DNA from: Planctomycetota bacterium
GTDB lineage: Bacteria > Planctomycetota > Phycisphaerae > Sedimentisphaerales > Anaerohalosphaeraceae
Assembly (NCBI GenBank): GCA_030637065.1
Contig: DAOVVQ010000056.1
Span: 1-16,556, forward strand
Reading direction: 5' to 3'
Length of the DNA stretch: 16,556 nt
Shown piece by piece: positions 1 through 7,079 of this stretch. How positions within the stretch are numbered: the first letter of the stretch is position 1; the number at the start of each line of letters is the position of its first letter. A program made the position numbers and the translations under genes. The notes below the pieces were generated by a model, which did not search any database, was not told where the DNA came from, and saw nothing but the letters and a program-made list of their open reading frames with translations.

Positions 1-363
1 ACTGTCGGTTCCGGTAGGGGGGTCGCAGCTTCTATGCCGCTGTGAGATAGCCGCCCCAGCCTGTCAGCGAATGCCGCAATAACAGCGCCAAACGCGCGGT
101 AAGCCCTGAGCGGATGTTGGTAAAGCCCTCCCGGCCCTCAACTCTGTGCATATCACAAATGAGGAGACTACACAGCTTCCCACGCAACCCTACATCTACC
201 AATATACACTATCGGGGAGGGGAAGTAAAGCCATTTTTGTGTTTTTTCTCACCATTTTGCGCAAATTTTGCCCCCAAACGGGCCTTTTGCGCAAATACCC
301 GCCCCCAGCCAGCCTGCCAGCCCAGGATATGCAAAGATCGCCTTGGAATGGCCAATACCGAAG
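1..363. other. Intergenic stretch with no recognisable gene
   Basis: No supportable gene was found here. Open frames on both strands are short, lack a Shine-Dalgarno-preceded start, and give cysteine- and proline-rich translations with no familiar motif. On the minus strand a frame stays open from about position 140 to the window edge (reading ...AFGAVIAAFADRLGRLSHSG...), but it has no ATG or GTG start, so I do not call a gene; it could only be real if it starts at an unusual codon. The stretch contains one dispersed repeat (251-295), listed separately. Confidence 0.5.
251..295. repeat. Dispersed TTTTGCGCAA repeat pair, copy 1
   Basis: The decamer TTTTGCGCAA occurs twice (255-264 and 285-294), with AAACGG between the copies. 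The same arrangement (CATTTTGCGCA, then AAACGG, then CATTTTGCGCAA) recurs at 11543-11579 near the other end of the window. Recurrence in two unrelated intergenic stretches suggests a dispersed genomic repeat or a protein-binding site rather than chance. Its function is unknown. Confidence 0.45.
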
Positions 364-613
364 AAGTGATACCAATCCTCCTAAAAAAATGCGAGTCAGT
401 AACTAAATCAAATCTATTTACACCCAAACATGCTTGTGCAAGCACAAGCACAAGCATGGCACCGAACGCATTCTTAAAATGGGACTGGTATAAGTCCTGT
501 AGGATGGGTAACTTGTTACCCATGCTGACGGAGGAGCTTACAGAACCGCATGGGTAACAAGTTACCCATCCTACGGACTGACGCGCATTTTTTTAGTGGA
601 ATTGGTATGACAC
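364..613. repeat. Composite inverted-repeat element (MITE/REP-like)
   Basis: The ends of this roughly 250-bp segment are imperfect inverted repeats: 364-400 pairs with 577-613, sharing ATACCAAT at the outer edge, AAAAAAATGCG in the middle and GTCAGT at the inner edge. A third copy of the terminal motif, in the orientation of the right end, lies inside at 467-492. The interior holds a small palindrome (429-458, CATGCTTGTG/CACAAGCATG) and a strong palindromic pair (493-579, listed separately). There is no open frame for a transposase. The layout resembles a non-autonomous mobile element or a stack of two such elements. No target-site duplication could be shown with confidence. Confidence 0.6.
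493..579. repeat. Inverted repeat of two hairpins around GGGTAAC
   Basis: The left arm at 493-524 and the right arm at 549-579 are reverse complements apart from one inserted base. Each arm is itself a hairpin: 504-512 pairs with 515-523, and 550-558 with 561-569, as ATGGGTAAC/GTTACCCAT with a 2-base loop. This twin-hairpin organisation resembles REP/BIME-type elements. There is no T-tract, so it is not called a terminator. Confidence 0.65.
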
Positions 614-683
614 CCGGTTTGGCAGGGCGGTCGCGGCTGGGGGTAGTGTAGTGGTCTGCGAGCATAAAAAACCCGACCCGCGG

Positions 684-732
684 CAATAGCAAATAGTAAA
701 TAGCAGGTAGCAAATAGCAAATAGTAGATAGT
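684..732. repeat. Heptanucleotide tandem repeat, about 7 units
   Basis: Seven consecutive 7-bp units follow the pattern (A/C)A(A/G)TAG(C/T), for example AAATAGC, AAATAGT and AGATAGT, with one AGGTAGC variant. The tract ends a few bases before the T-tract of the terminator of the giant gene at 826-5649, so on the gene's strand it lies just downstream of transcription termination. A different heptad tract occupies the same relative position after the second giant gene (6919-6953). Heptanucleotide short tandem repeats are known from cyanobacterial genomes; any link to those is only an analogy. Confidence 0.75.
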
Positions 733-737
733 AAATT

Positions 738-772
738 AAAAAGGGCCCACGCCAAATCTTCGGCGCGGGCCC
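738..772 (-). terminator. Intrinsic terminator of the 826-5649 gene
   Basis: Read on the minus strand, an 11-bp GC-rich stem (762-772 pairing with 743-753, one mismatch) with an 8-base loop is followed directly by five T residues (738-742). It lies about 55 bases past the TAG stop of the giant gene and is the classic form of a Rho-independent terminator. The segment between stop and terminator shares sequence blocks with the second giant gene. Confidence 0.85.
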
Positions 773-814
773 GTAACTTACTTACTCACAGCCAATGAAC
801 GATTAGCTGCTTAA
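773..814 (-). other. Conserved 3'-UTR blocks of giant gene 1
   Basis: Two blocks between the stop codon and the terminator are identical to blocks after the second giant gene: 773-785 (GTAACTTACTTAC on the plus strand) matches 7031-7043, and 803-814 (TTAGCTGCTTAA) matches 7058-7069. Spacing differs by 3 bases. They may be remnants of the duplication that made the two genes, or a functional trailer element. Confidence 0.6.
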
Positions 815-825
815 AACAACTACTA

Positions 826-3800
826 CTACGGCCATAGAACTTCCCTGAGGCCCCAGTGCGCTGATATCTCGGCCAGATCAGCCATGTTGAACACGCCGTC
901 ATTGTTGGTGTCTGCTCCGGTACCATCTACTGGCACCTCCATAGAGGCCTCGCCCGCAAGGGCCAGGACTTCTGAGTGCGTCAGCACACGGCTGTAGAAC
1001 CGGAATTCGTCTATTAACCCAGTATAGCGGTTGTTGTCAGGCAGGTTGATACGGTCGATTAATTCGCCCATGAACACCCCAGCCTTGTCTTCGTAGTCGT
1101 CGGCGTCAAAGCCTTCGCGGTCTACTCTCCTGCCGTTGTGGTAAAGGGCCGTTGTACCCGATACACCGTCCCACGTAAATGCAAGATGGTTCCACTGCCC
1201 CTGCCAGTCGGCAGGCACGGTGTCGTCCTGGTCGAATACGAGGTTCTGCTGGCTTTTGGCTGCATCAAAGCTATCCATCCGCATCTCTATACCGCCGTCG
1301 TCGTGAGGTACACGCATGTCGAGAATCCAGCTATTGCCGCCGCCGTTGACCAAATTATTGCCCCGCATTCTCCAAGCCCTGAGACCATCCATCTCGCCGT
1401 CAGGATCAAGATTGCCGAAGTCTTCGCCAATTACATCATTGCCCTTGAGCCATATAGAAGCCGAACAGGACGGATTGGCATTACTAAGAGTCCCTTCAAT
1501 GCCGCGTTTCCGAATTTCCGTAATACGGCTTACCTCAATGCAACCTCCCGTAGCTCCATCGAAACCGGGCGTGACTTGGAACACATTGCCGGCATTCAGG
1601 TCCAACGTCAAGAGCCCGGCCAGTTCGTTGCTGCTAAGAAGCGTATCTGTGGTGGTGTCATCATCAAACGTGAAGTGAAGCTCCAGACTGTCCGACGGAA
1701 TACTGCCGGCTGCGATAATCGTTTCCGGCACCGCCAGCCATCTTTCCACCAGATCCAGCACCTCGTTGGCGTCAACATTGCAATCGCCGCCTGCGAACAT
1801 GTAGTCGAATTTGCCTGCCCGGCAATGCCTCGACCATATCTGGCCACCGTCGAAGTGTACCGTACCCTGGCCCATAGGCTCAAGGCCGTCACCAATACCG
1901 TAACCGTAACTCTTCACCGAACTTAAGTTAACACCCGCATCGGCAAACGGTGCAAGATCAAAGTATGTCCTTCCAAAGTCCAACCACGGGTTCCCATAGT
2001 ATTTTTCGAACTCGTTCGGATCGTAGGCCTCCGAATGGCTGTTGTTACTGGTGTCAGTAACCGTGAAATAAACGTCTTCGCGATCGTTGCCATCAAATCC
2101 AAGGAACTGGAAGCTGATCACGTGACGATTGACAGCCGGGGACCAGTCTCTCGGCTCGACGAACAAGAACGTCGCCCTGCTGGCACCAGCGTTATCGTTG
2201 TAAACCATCTCCAGGTTGTTTCCGCCGTATCCGGGCGTCCCGGGCGGGTCGCTGTTGATCCACGTTATTGTTGCCCCGCCACTGGCACTCCACTTACCTT
2301 TACGATTGTCAAAACCGTTATCGTAGTCACTGAAGTTGTCAATCAGGTCGTACTGGTCTACCCCGAAACTCTGTACCGGGCTGATTAGCGGATCACCACC
2401 GTCAACATTACCGACTATACGCCAGTAGTACACCGCAGCCGTACTCCAGTAGAGGTCCCTTTCGCTTTGACTACTGTCATCGTTGAGATTATAGGTACTA
2501 AGTGTAAGCACAAATGCCTGGTTCGGTTCGTACGGACTCTCAACGTCGGTGACCTTAAAGCCGGTCATGTTTACGACGTCGGATTCGTTGGTGCTGATAT
2601 ACAGATCGAAGCTGTCCGCCTCTGCCCCGCCGGACCACTGGAAGTACTCAGGCTGTGACGTACGGTTACTCTCAGCCTCAAACGGACGACCAGGTCTCAC
2701 GACATCGCCTTCCTGCGGATTTACAAGGACAGGTGGATCTATAGTCCTCAACTGCCACAGGTCACTGTTGGCACCCATATCGGGATCGACAATCCAGTAG
2801 TACACCGTAGAACGATCCAAAGTACCGGTTACACCCGTAAGATCAAACCATACGTTAGGATCGCCATCCGGGAGATCATGGCCTGGCTTGGCAGATGCAC
2901 TGCCAACCTTCACAGAAGGATTCAGATCCTCAACCAACGTCTTACTGCTGCTGAAGTAGATGTCAAACGTGTCGTTGCCATGCGACTTCCAGCCAAGCTC
3001 AATGCTCGTTTCGTTCAGGCCCGTTGCCATGTTACCCGGACTGGGCCTGTAAGGCTGGTTCGGATCGTAGTACACCGTCAGTTCTGCACCGCCGTACATA
3101 CCTGCTGTCAGACCGCCGTCGCCGCCTACAGCCTCTTTCGTGTAGATCTGTCGGGTGTTATCGTTCCACTGATCCGTGAGAATCTGGAACGTGACACTGT
3201 TGTCGCTTTCGATTACCATGTTATCGACATTAAACGGAGGCGTCCTTATCTCACCCTTCAGTGCGCTTCCGCCGTTTTCAGTACCGGTGTCGTCACCGAG
3301 GATATAGTCCCAACGGTCAAGCTCATCGCCAATGACCATGTCGAAATTGCCCATTGTCAGAGCCACCTTCGGATCGGTCGTCAGTTGCTCGCCCTCGTCA
3401 GTTGTGGGCCCTTCAGACCAGCCGCTGCTCGGACCATAAGTAACCGCACGGACAATAGTATCGCCGGTCTCGCCAGCGACAAGCATATCCGCTGCTAGAT
3501 CAGGCCATTGAAAGTTATCTTCCGGCATGAACGTCAGTTTTGCCACAAGATGCTGAACACTGCCCGGTATCACGTCGAGATCGAACTTGACGAACGGCGA
3601 TCTGTAATCACTGCTGGTATGGTCCGGGCCGCCTCGGTTGTCCATCTTAAAGTCCCCACCAAAGGACGTCGTTTCGCGGTTGCCGCGTATAAACGTGTCA
3701 TCGGAAGGCCTGATCGTTATCTTTACAAACTTGCGCTTACTGACCAGGATATCCATGAAGTCATTGGCGTCGCCGGTTTCCGGATGACCGTCATGGGCCT

Positions 3801-5649
3801 GAAGCCGCAATGTATAAGCACCTTCGGTCTTGTTCACAAAGGTAAGCTTGGTGGTCAGACTCGAAGCATCGTCGAAGCTGAATGTCGCACCGGCAGGACC
3901 GCTGTCAACATACCAGGTCGTCTTTAGCGAATTCGGACACTTCGGATAGTCATCGTCGCCAGCCGTGCCCTCGAGGAAGATAAAATCATTGTCCTTAAGA
4001 ATCGCGTTGAGGTCATCACCGGCATTAACCGTCGGCACCTGGTTGTCGATTACGTTGATGTACGCCTCGCCATTGGGGTCAGCAGGATAGTTCCACAATA
4101 CCCCGTCATAGGCCATCAGGTGAAGCCTGTACTCGCCAACCGTGTCGAACATAATGTTCGGATCTTCGCCGTCATCAGCGTAATAAGTATCAATCGACTC
4201 GACTCTTGCGCCGCCCTTTCCGTCGGTCTTCCAGAATGTAACCGCTGAGTCGTCAGGTTGCTCGATTACTTTCCAGAACATAGACAGGTCGCCCTTATAC
4301 GGATAGCCGCTGCCGTCGCGAGGGAAACCATCGTCATTTATGTTCGCGAAAAAGCCGTTTCCGTTCTCAATCTCATCATAAGGTGGCGTGCCGCTACTGT
4401 ACTGCAATCCAATGTTCCACGGACCCAGTACCTCCAGAGGATCGAACAGCTCGCAGCCAGTTGCCACGTAAACCGTCCGGTCGTCATTGCCTCCGACGCC
4501 GCCGACTGTAGGCGGATGATTCTCCCGCACGTCGATGTCCATGTAATCGGCGCCGAACTGCCCGCCATCGCTGGCCAGAAGCGCGATTGTGTATTCGCCG
4601 GTCGCAGGGCAATAAGCATTGGGGTCCATAGCAAACTCATCCTGTCCTGCAAGCGGATATTTATCGTAAGGGCTGTTCTTGCGCACAAAAACCGGGTCTG
4701 GTGCGCCAATCGGCTTCGATATAAGAATCCACTCGTGATCCGGATCGCCGTCAAGGTCATCGCTGACCTCAAGATTGGTGCCCTGGATCGCGACATAACC
4801 ATGCGCTTCTTCGTCACCGGGCGGTTCGCTCGGAACCCAGTTGCCTTCTCTGTCGCTTCCGGCGTGAACGTATGGCGGCGTGTCGTAAGCGGAACTATCC
4901 TCTTTCCAGATAATATGGTGAATCCGCACGTCCCTGCTTCTATTGGCGCCAAGGCCTTCTTCATCCTTCGGCCTGGTCGAAATGTGGATACCACCACCGG
5001 TTACGGCACTAAGATCCGGACTTCCGGCTGCTTCCGTACCAAAGCTAAGCTGCCCTTCATCGCTGCCTGCCAGAGCGTCCAGATCGTGCCCTCCGGTTAC
5101 CTCAGTCCACGTTCCCGGTATTGGCACGGTCTCCGTTGTCACCGGCGAGCCAAGTTGAAATTCAGTCTCCCTAAGGAACCAGTCGCCAGCGGCATCTCTG
5201 ATCAGCAGCTTAAGGCCGACCACCACCGTGCCTTCCTCGTCGTCGTTCTGGGCCACATCACCCCTGACCTGAACCTGCGCGGACCCGCCGCTAAGGTCGA
5301 TCGTGATCTCCGGCGTATGCCACAATTCGGTGTTCGGATCGAAGATCGTGTAGGCATAGGCCCTGGTGCGGATCGTGTTACTGTTGAACACTAACCAGCG
5401 CCCGTTGGCATCAATAGACCGGTTGTTGCTGGTGGCATTGCCCTGGCGATCGTCTGATTGACCGCCCCACAAGAAGCCGCTGTGCACACCTGCTATCGTA
5501 CCGCTCATCGTCCCAGGCGTTTCACCCTCAAAATTCGCATCGATAGTAAATGCATCCTGAACGGTAAATGTTTCAATAATAGCTGCCCACCCCGGGGCGG
5601 CTACGATACTGACCATCAGCACCAATAAAAGGAATTGTTTCTTACACAT
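826..5649 (-). CDS. Giant secreted multidomain protein (PKD/DNRLRE/FN3/LamG, split dockerin)
   Basis: A protein of about 1607 aa, probably extracellular or surface-attached, with no recognised catalytic domain. The start at 5649 was chosen because AGGAGG (5657-5662) lies 7 bases upstream and the product begins with a clear signal peptide (MCKKQ, hydrophobic core, GWA cleavage near residue 22). Approximate domain order: N-terminal beta-rich region 23-250; three PKD/Ig-like modules from about 255, 377 and 536; DNRLRE (CBM96-like) module 641-860 with DDTFIRG and FVKFDL; two FN3-like modules 863-1095; beta-sandwich, CBM-like, 1095-1280; half dockerin GDCNVDANEVLDL near 1287; LamG/concanavalin-like domain 1318-1555; second half dockerin DTNNDGVFNMADL near 1578; C-terminus REVLWP. 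The composition is acidic, fitting calcium-bound extracellular modules. It is a paralogue of the 7080-11021 product. Likely role: binding of polysaccharide or surface adhesion; this is inferred from domains only. Confidence 0.9.
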   Translation of the reverse strand: MCKKQFLLLVLMVSIVAAPGWAAIIETFTVQDAFTIDANFEGETPGTMSGTIAGVHSGFLWGGQSDDRQGNATSNNRSIDANGRWLVFNSNTIRTRAYAYTIFDPNTELWHTPEITIDLSGGSAQVQVRGDVAQNDDEEGTVVVGLKLLIRDAAGDWFLRETEFQLGSPVTTETVPIPGTWTEVTGGHDLDALAGSDEGQLSFGTEAAGSPDLSAVTGGGIHISTRPKDEEGLGANRSRDVRIHHIIWKEDSSAYDTPPYVHAGSDREGNWVPSEPPGDEEAHGYVAIQGTNLEVSDDLDGDPDHEWILISKPIGAPDPVFVRKNSPYDKYPLAGQDEFAMDPNAYCPATGEYTIALLASDGGQFGADYMDIDVRENHPPTVGGVGGNDDRTVYVATGCELFDPLEVLGPWNIGLQYSSGTPPYDEIENGNGFFANINDDGFPRDGSGYPYKGDLSMFWKVIEQPDDSAVTFWKTDGKGGARVESIDTYYADDGEDPNIMFDTVGEYRLHLMAYDGVLWNYPADPNGEAYINVIDNQVPTVNAGDDLNAILKDNDFIFLEGTAGDDDYPKCPNSLKTTWYVDSGPAGATFSFDDASSLTTKLTFVNKTEGAYTLRLQAHDGHPETGDANDFMDILVSKRKFVKITIRPSDDTFIRGNRETTSFGGDFKMDNRGGPDHTSSDYRSPFVKFDLDVIPGSVQHLVAKLTFMPEDNFQWPDLAADMLVAGETGDTIVRAVTYGPSSGWSEGPTTDEGEQLTTDPKVALTMGNFDMVIGDELDRWDYILGDDTGTENGGSALKGEIRTPPFNVDNMVIESDNSVTFQILTDQWNDNTRQIYTKEAVGGDGGLTAGMYGGAELTVYYDPNQPYRPSPGNMATGLNETSIELGWKSHGNDTFDIYFSSSKTLVEDLNPSVKVGSASAKPGHDLPDGDPNVWFDLTGVTGTLDRSTVYYWIVDPDMGANSDLWQLRTIDPPVLVNPQEGDVVRPGRPFEAESNRTSQPEYFQWSGGAEADSFDLYISTNESDVVNMTGFKVTDVESPYEPNQAFVLTLSTYNLNDDSSQSERDLYWSTAAVYYWRIVGNVDGGDPLISPVQSFGVDQYDLIDNFSDYDNGFDNRKGKWSASGGATITWINSDPPGTPGYGGNNLEMVYNDNAGASRATFLFVEPRDWSPAVNRHVISFQFLGFDGNDREDVYFTVTDTSNNSHSEAYDPNEFEKYYGNPWLDFGRTYFDLAPFADAGVNLSSVKSYGYGIGDGLEPMGQGTVHFDGGQIWSRHCRAGKFDYMFAGGDCNVDANEVLDLVERWLAVPETIIAAGSIPSDSLELHFTFDDDTTTDTLLSSNELAGLLTLDLNAGNVFQVTPGFDGATGGCIEVSRITEIRKRGIEGTLSNANPSCSASIWLKGNDVIGEDFGNLDPDGEMDGLRAWRMRGNNLVNGGGNSWILDMRVPHDDGGIEMRMDSFDAAKSQQNLVFDQDDTVPADWQGQWNHLAFTWDGVSGTTALYHNGRRVDREGFDADDYEDKAGVFMGELIDRINLPDNNRYTGLIDEFRFYSRVLTHSEVLALAGEASMEVPVDGTGADTNNDGVFNMADLAEISAHWGLREVLWP

Positions 5650-5713
5650 AAGCGATCCTCCTTTCAATAAAAGCGATCGAATTAATAAAAAGACATGACA
5701 ACTTCGCATTCAT
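5642..5713 (-). CDS. Possible 23-aa leader peptide overlapping the giant gene start
   Basis: An ATG at 5713 opens a 23-codon frame (MN-x2-L-SC-...-IN-...-F-I-ERR-...) whose ERR codons GAA AGG AGG form the Shine-Dalgarno of the giant gene. Its last codons overlap the giant gene's ATG in another frame (TAT GTG TAA over ATG TGT AAG). The second giant gene has a counterpart starting at 11081 with the pattern MN-x2-L-x-SC-x2-IN-x-IFERR, there in frame with the main gene. The frame also stays open upstream to a GTG at 5992, giving a possible 116-aa product that I do not recognise. Translation is unproven; the similarity may only reflect duplicated leader DNA. Confidence 0.3.
   Translation of the reverse strand: MNAKLSCLFINSIAFIERRIAYV
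5657..5662 (-). promoter_or_regulatory. Ribosome binding site deciding the start of giant gene 1
   Basis: AGGAGG on the minus strand, 7 bases before the ATG at 5649. The longer in-frame ATG at 5709 would add 20 residues ahead of the signal peptide and has no comparable Shine-Dalgarno, so 5649 is preferred. Confidence 0.85.
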
Positions 5714-6713
5714 CACGGAATCCCTGATGAACGAAATAATTTTTTCGAAGCTGCAACCGGCACCAAGCCGGGCCTCTATAAAATGTTCTTCATGTTTCCT
5801 TCCAATAAACTCTCTGATGCGCATTGGCCGAACGCCGTAAGGTGCGGCCAGGACGCATACATTGGGTGCATTGCCAACACTGGTGGGAATAAATGGCAGA
5901 AACCGACTGTCGACTGATGCCTCAGCGGCGCCCAGCCTTCGCTGCGATATGGTACATTCCTCGACCGAACTATAGCCCTGCATTACAAACACCCACTTTT
6001 CTCCAAAATCTCTGATCTACACACGTAACTTAACTTACCACTGTCAAACAGGCCAAATTGGCCCAGGCTCTCTCAAATCTCCCGTTTGATACTGCCTTCT
6101 TGTTTGTCCTTTTATCCTCCTTGTTTCCTAATACAGCGGTCTATTGTTTCAATCCAGCCCGGCACCACACCGGGCCAATATTGTAGCCATCTATAATTCG
6201 CGCATATATTCGCATCGCAGGCCTGTATGAGCCGGACGGTTCGCCGGCGCCGCAGGTATGCGCAGAAGACGCCCATTGCGAAGATTTTGGGATAAAAAAG
6301 AAAACGGAGAAATGCCAGTGCGGTTATACATAGCCAGCCAGTGACGGAAGCCCTTCCCGACACCCGACATGAGATGGTGCGTTCGTGATGCACCCATTCG
6401 CTCCATAGCAATTCTCCCGGGTCAAATATATACTTTCGTGGAGACGCCTTTTCGAAGAATCCGGCCCCTTATGCCAGCGGTTGGTTAAATGCGCATGGTT
6501 CTAATCATCACGCATAACCGCCTGTAATCAAAGGAACCAGGCAGCCTCCACAGCTATTCGCTCACCTCGCTCACCGCAAACCTGAACACCCCTTTGCGGA
6601 CTTCGGCGACGACTCTTTTGCCCCTCACTCCATGAGCGGTTCAAGAGGATAAATCCCAGCCGCCGAATACTTTACTGGTGTTTACACAAAGCCGTACCCT
6701 TTCATATTACACT

Positions 6714-6790
6714 ATTGCCCGATAAAAAGCAACCCCCTTATCATTTTTTTTACGAATTTTTTTTTGCAAAAAAGGTGGTAATCGGGCAAT
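6714..6790. repeat. 10-bp inverted repeat flanking an A/T-rich spacer
   Basis: ATTGCCCGAT (6714-6723) and ATCGGGCAAT (6781-6790) are exact reverse complements around a 57-base spacer that contains runs of T and A. It could be a binding site, a weak long-loop structure or chance. No gene lies near it. Confidence 0.35.
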
Positions 6791-6896
6791 TATCGCGGCT
6801 TGCAGAGGCAAAATCGGCCCTGACATCGCCAAATCGCCGATTCAGGCAGTTAACAGGTGGGTTTAACCCGTTACAGAACGAGAACTTAAAACAGCT

Positions 6897-6911
6897 GCCG
6901 ACAAAGTCGGC
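6897..6911. repeat. Short hairpin GCCGAC-AAA-GTCGGC
   Basis: A perfect 6-bp GC-rich stem with a 3-base loop, just before the heptad tract downstream of giant gene 2. There is no T-tract on either strand, so it is not called a terminator. Confidence 0.4.
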
Positions 6912-6918
6912 CTCAACC

Positions 6919-6953
6919 GACTAAATACTAAATACTATCGACTAACGACTAAT
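6919..6953. repeat. Heptanucleotide tandem repeat, 5 units
   Basis: Five consecutive 7-bp units follow the pattern (G/T)ACTA(A/T)(A/C/T): GACTAAA, TACTAAA, TACTATC, GACTAAC, GACTAAT. The tract sits downstream of the terminator of the second giant gene, mirroring the heptad tract at 684-732 after the first. The unit sequence differs, so the shared feature is the period and position rather than the sequence. Confidence 0.7.
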
Positions 6954-6962
6954 CAAGCTGGG

Positions 6963-6979
6963 CCGTTTTGAAAAAACGG
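6963..6979. repeat. Hairpin CCGTTTT-GAA-AAAACGG
   Basis: A perfect 7-bp stem with a 3-base loop between the heptad tract and the terminator of giant gene 2. It has internal T/A runs but no following T-tract on either strand. It might act as a secondary transcription end or be a relic. Confidence 0.35.
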
Positions 6980-6993
6980 TCAGGTTGAGAATC

Positions 6994-7030
6994 AAAAAAA
7001 GGCCCACACCGCACAGAGCGGCATGGGCCT
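6994..7030 (-). terminator. Intrinsic terminator of the 7080-11021 gene
   Basis: On the minus strand, AGGCCCATGCCGC (7018-7030) pairs with GCGGTGTGGGCCT (7000-7012) with two mismatches around a 5-base loop, followed by seven T residues (6994-7000). It lies about 50 bases past the TAA stop. In position and GGGCC-rich stem it matches the terminator of the other giant gene. Confidence 0.87.
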
Positions 7031-7069
7031 GTAACTTACTTACAGCTAAAAAACGCCTTAGCTGCTTAA
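7031..7069 (-). other. Conserved 3'-UTR blocks of giant gene 2
   Basis: Blocks 7031-7043 and 7058-7069 are identical to 773-785 and 803-814 after the first giant gene. On the coding strand they read TTAAGCAGCTAA then GTAAGTAAGTTAC, and they lie between stop codon and terminator. Confidence 0.6.
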
Positions 7070-7079
7070 CACTACTGCC

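Larger units (their letters stand above)
5714..6918. other. Long intergenic/leader region upstream of giant gene 1
   Basis: About 1.2 kb with no gene I can support. Minus-strand frames of 70-116 codons (5642-5992 and 6112-6411) give translations with no recognisable motif and no good start. A strong AAGGAGG on the minus strand near 6116-6120 is not followed by any usable start codon. A TTGACA on the minus strand (6042-6047) lacks a convincing -10 element at normal spacing. Block 6025-6038 (GTAACTTAACTTAC) differs by one inserted base from the block found after both giant genes. The promoter of giant gene 1 must lie here but I cannot place it. Confidence 0.5.

Noticed and set aside
684..732. 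Heptad repeat as a CRISPR array
   Set aside because: Units are 7 bp and contiguous with no spacers; this is a simple tandem repeat.
4258..5394. Long open frame on the plus strand opposite giant gene 1 (378 codons)
   Set aside because: It is antisense to a well-supported coding region, has no Shine-Dalgarno or recognisable motif, and its arginine- and valine-rich composition is typical of a shadow frame.
5770..5810. Similarity of an upstream frame (RE..GR..EEHF..A) to one near 11235-11275 upstream of giant gene 2
   Set aside because: About sixteen codons look alike, but identity is only moderate, the distance to the start codons differs greatly and similarity stops abruptly, so chance is likely.
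6019..6047. TTGACA on the minus strand as a promoter for giant gene 1
   Set aside because: The -35 is perfect, but the sequence at 16-18 bases spacing (GTGTGT-like) is a poor -10 element.
6112..6411. Minus-strand open frame (99 codons) in the large intergenic region
   Set aside because: The translation matches no family I know and is rich in Arg, Cys and Trp, and a frame of equal quality overlaps it. I considered a group II intron remnant because of GAGCCGGACGGTTCG near 6227-6241, but no domain V fold or reverse transcriptase could be traced.
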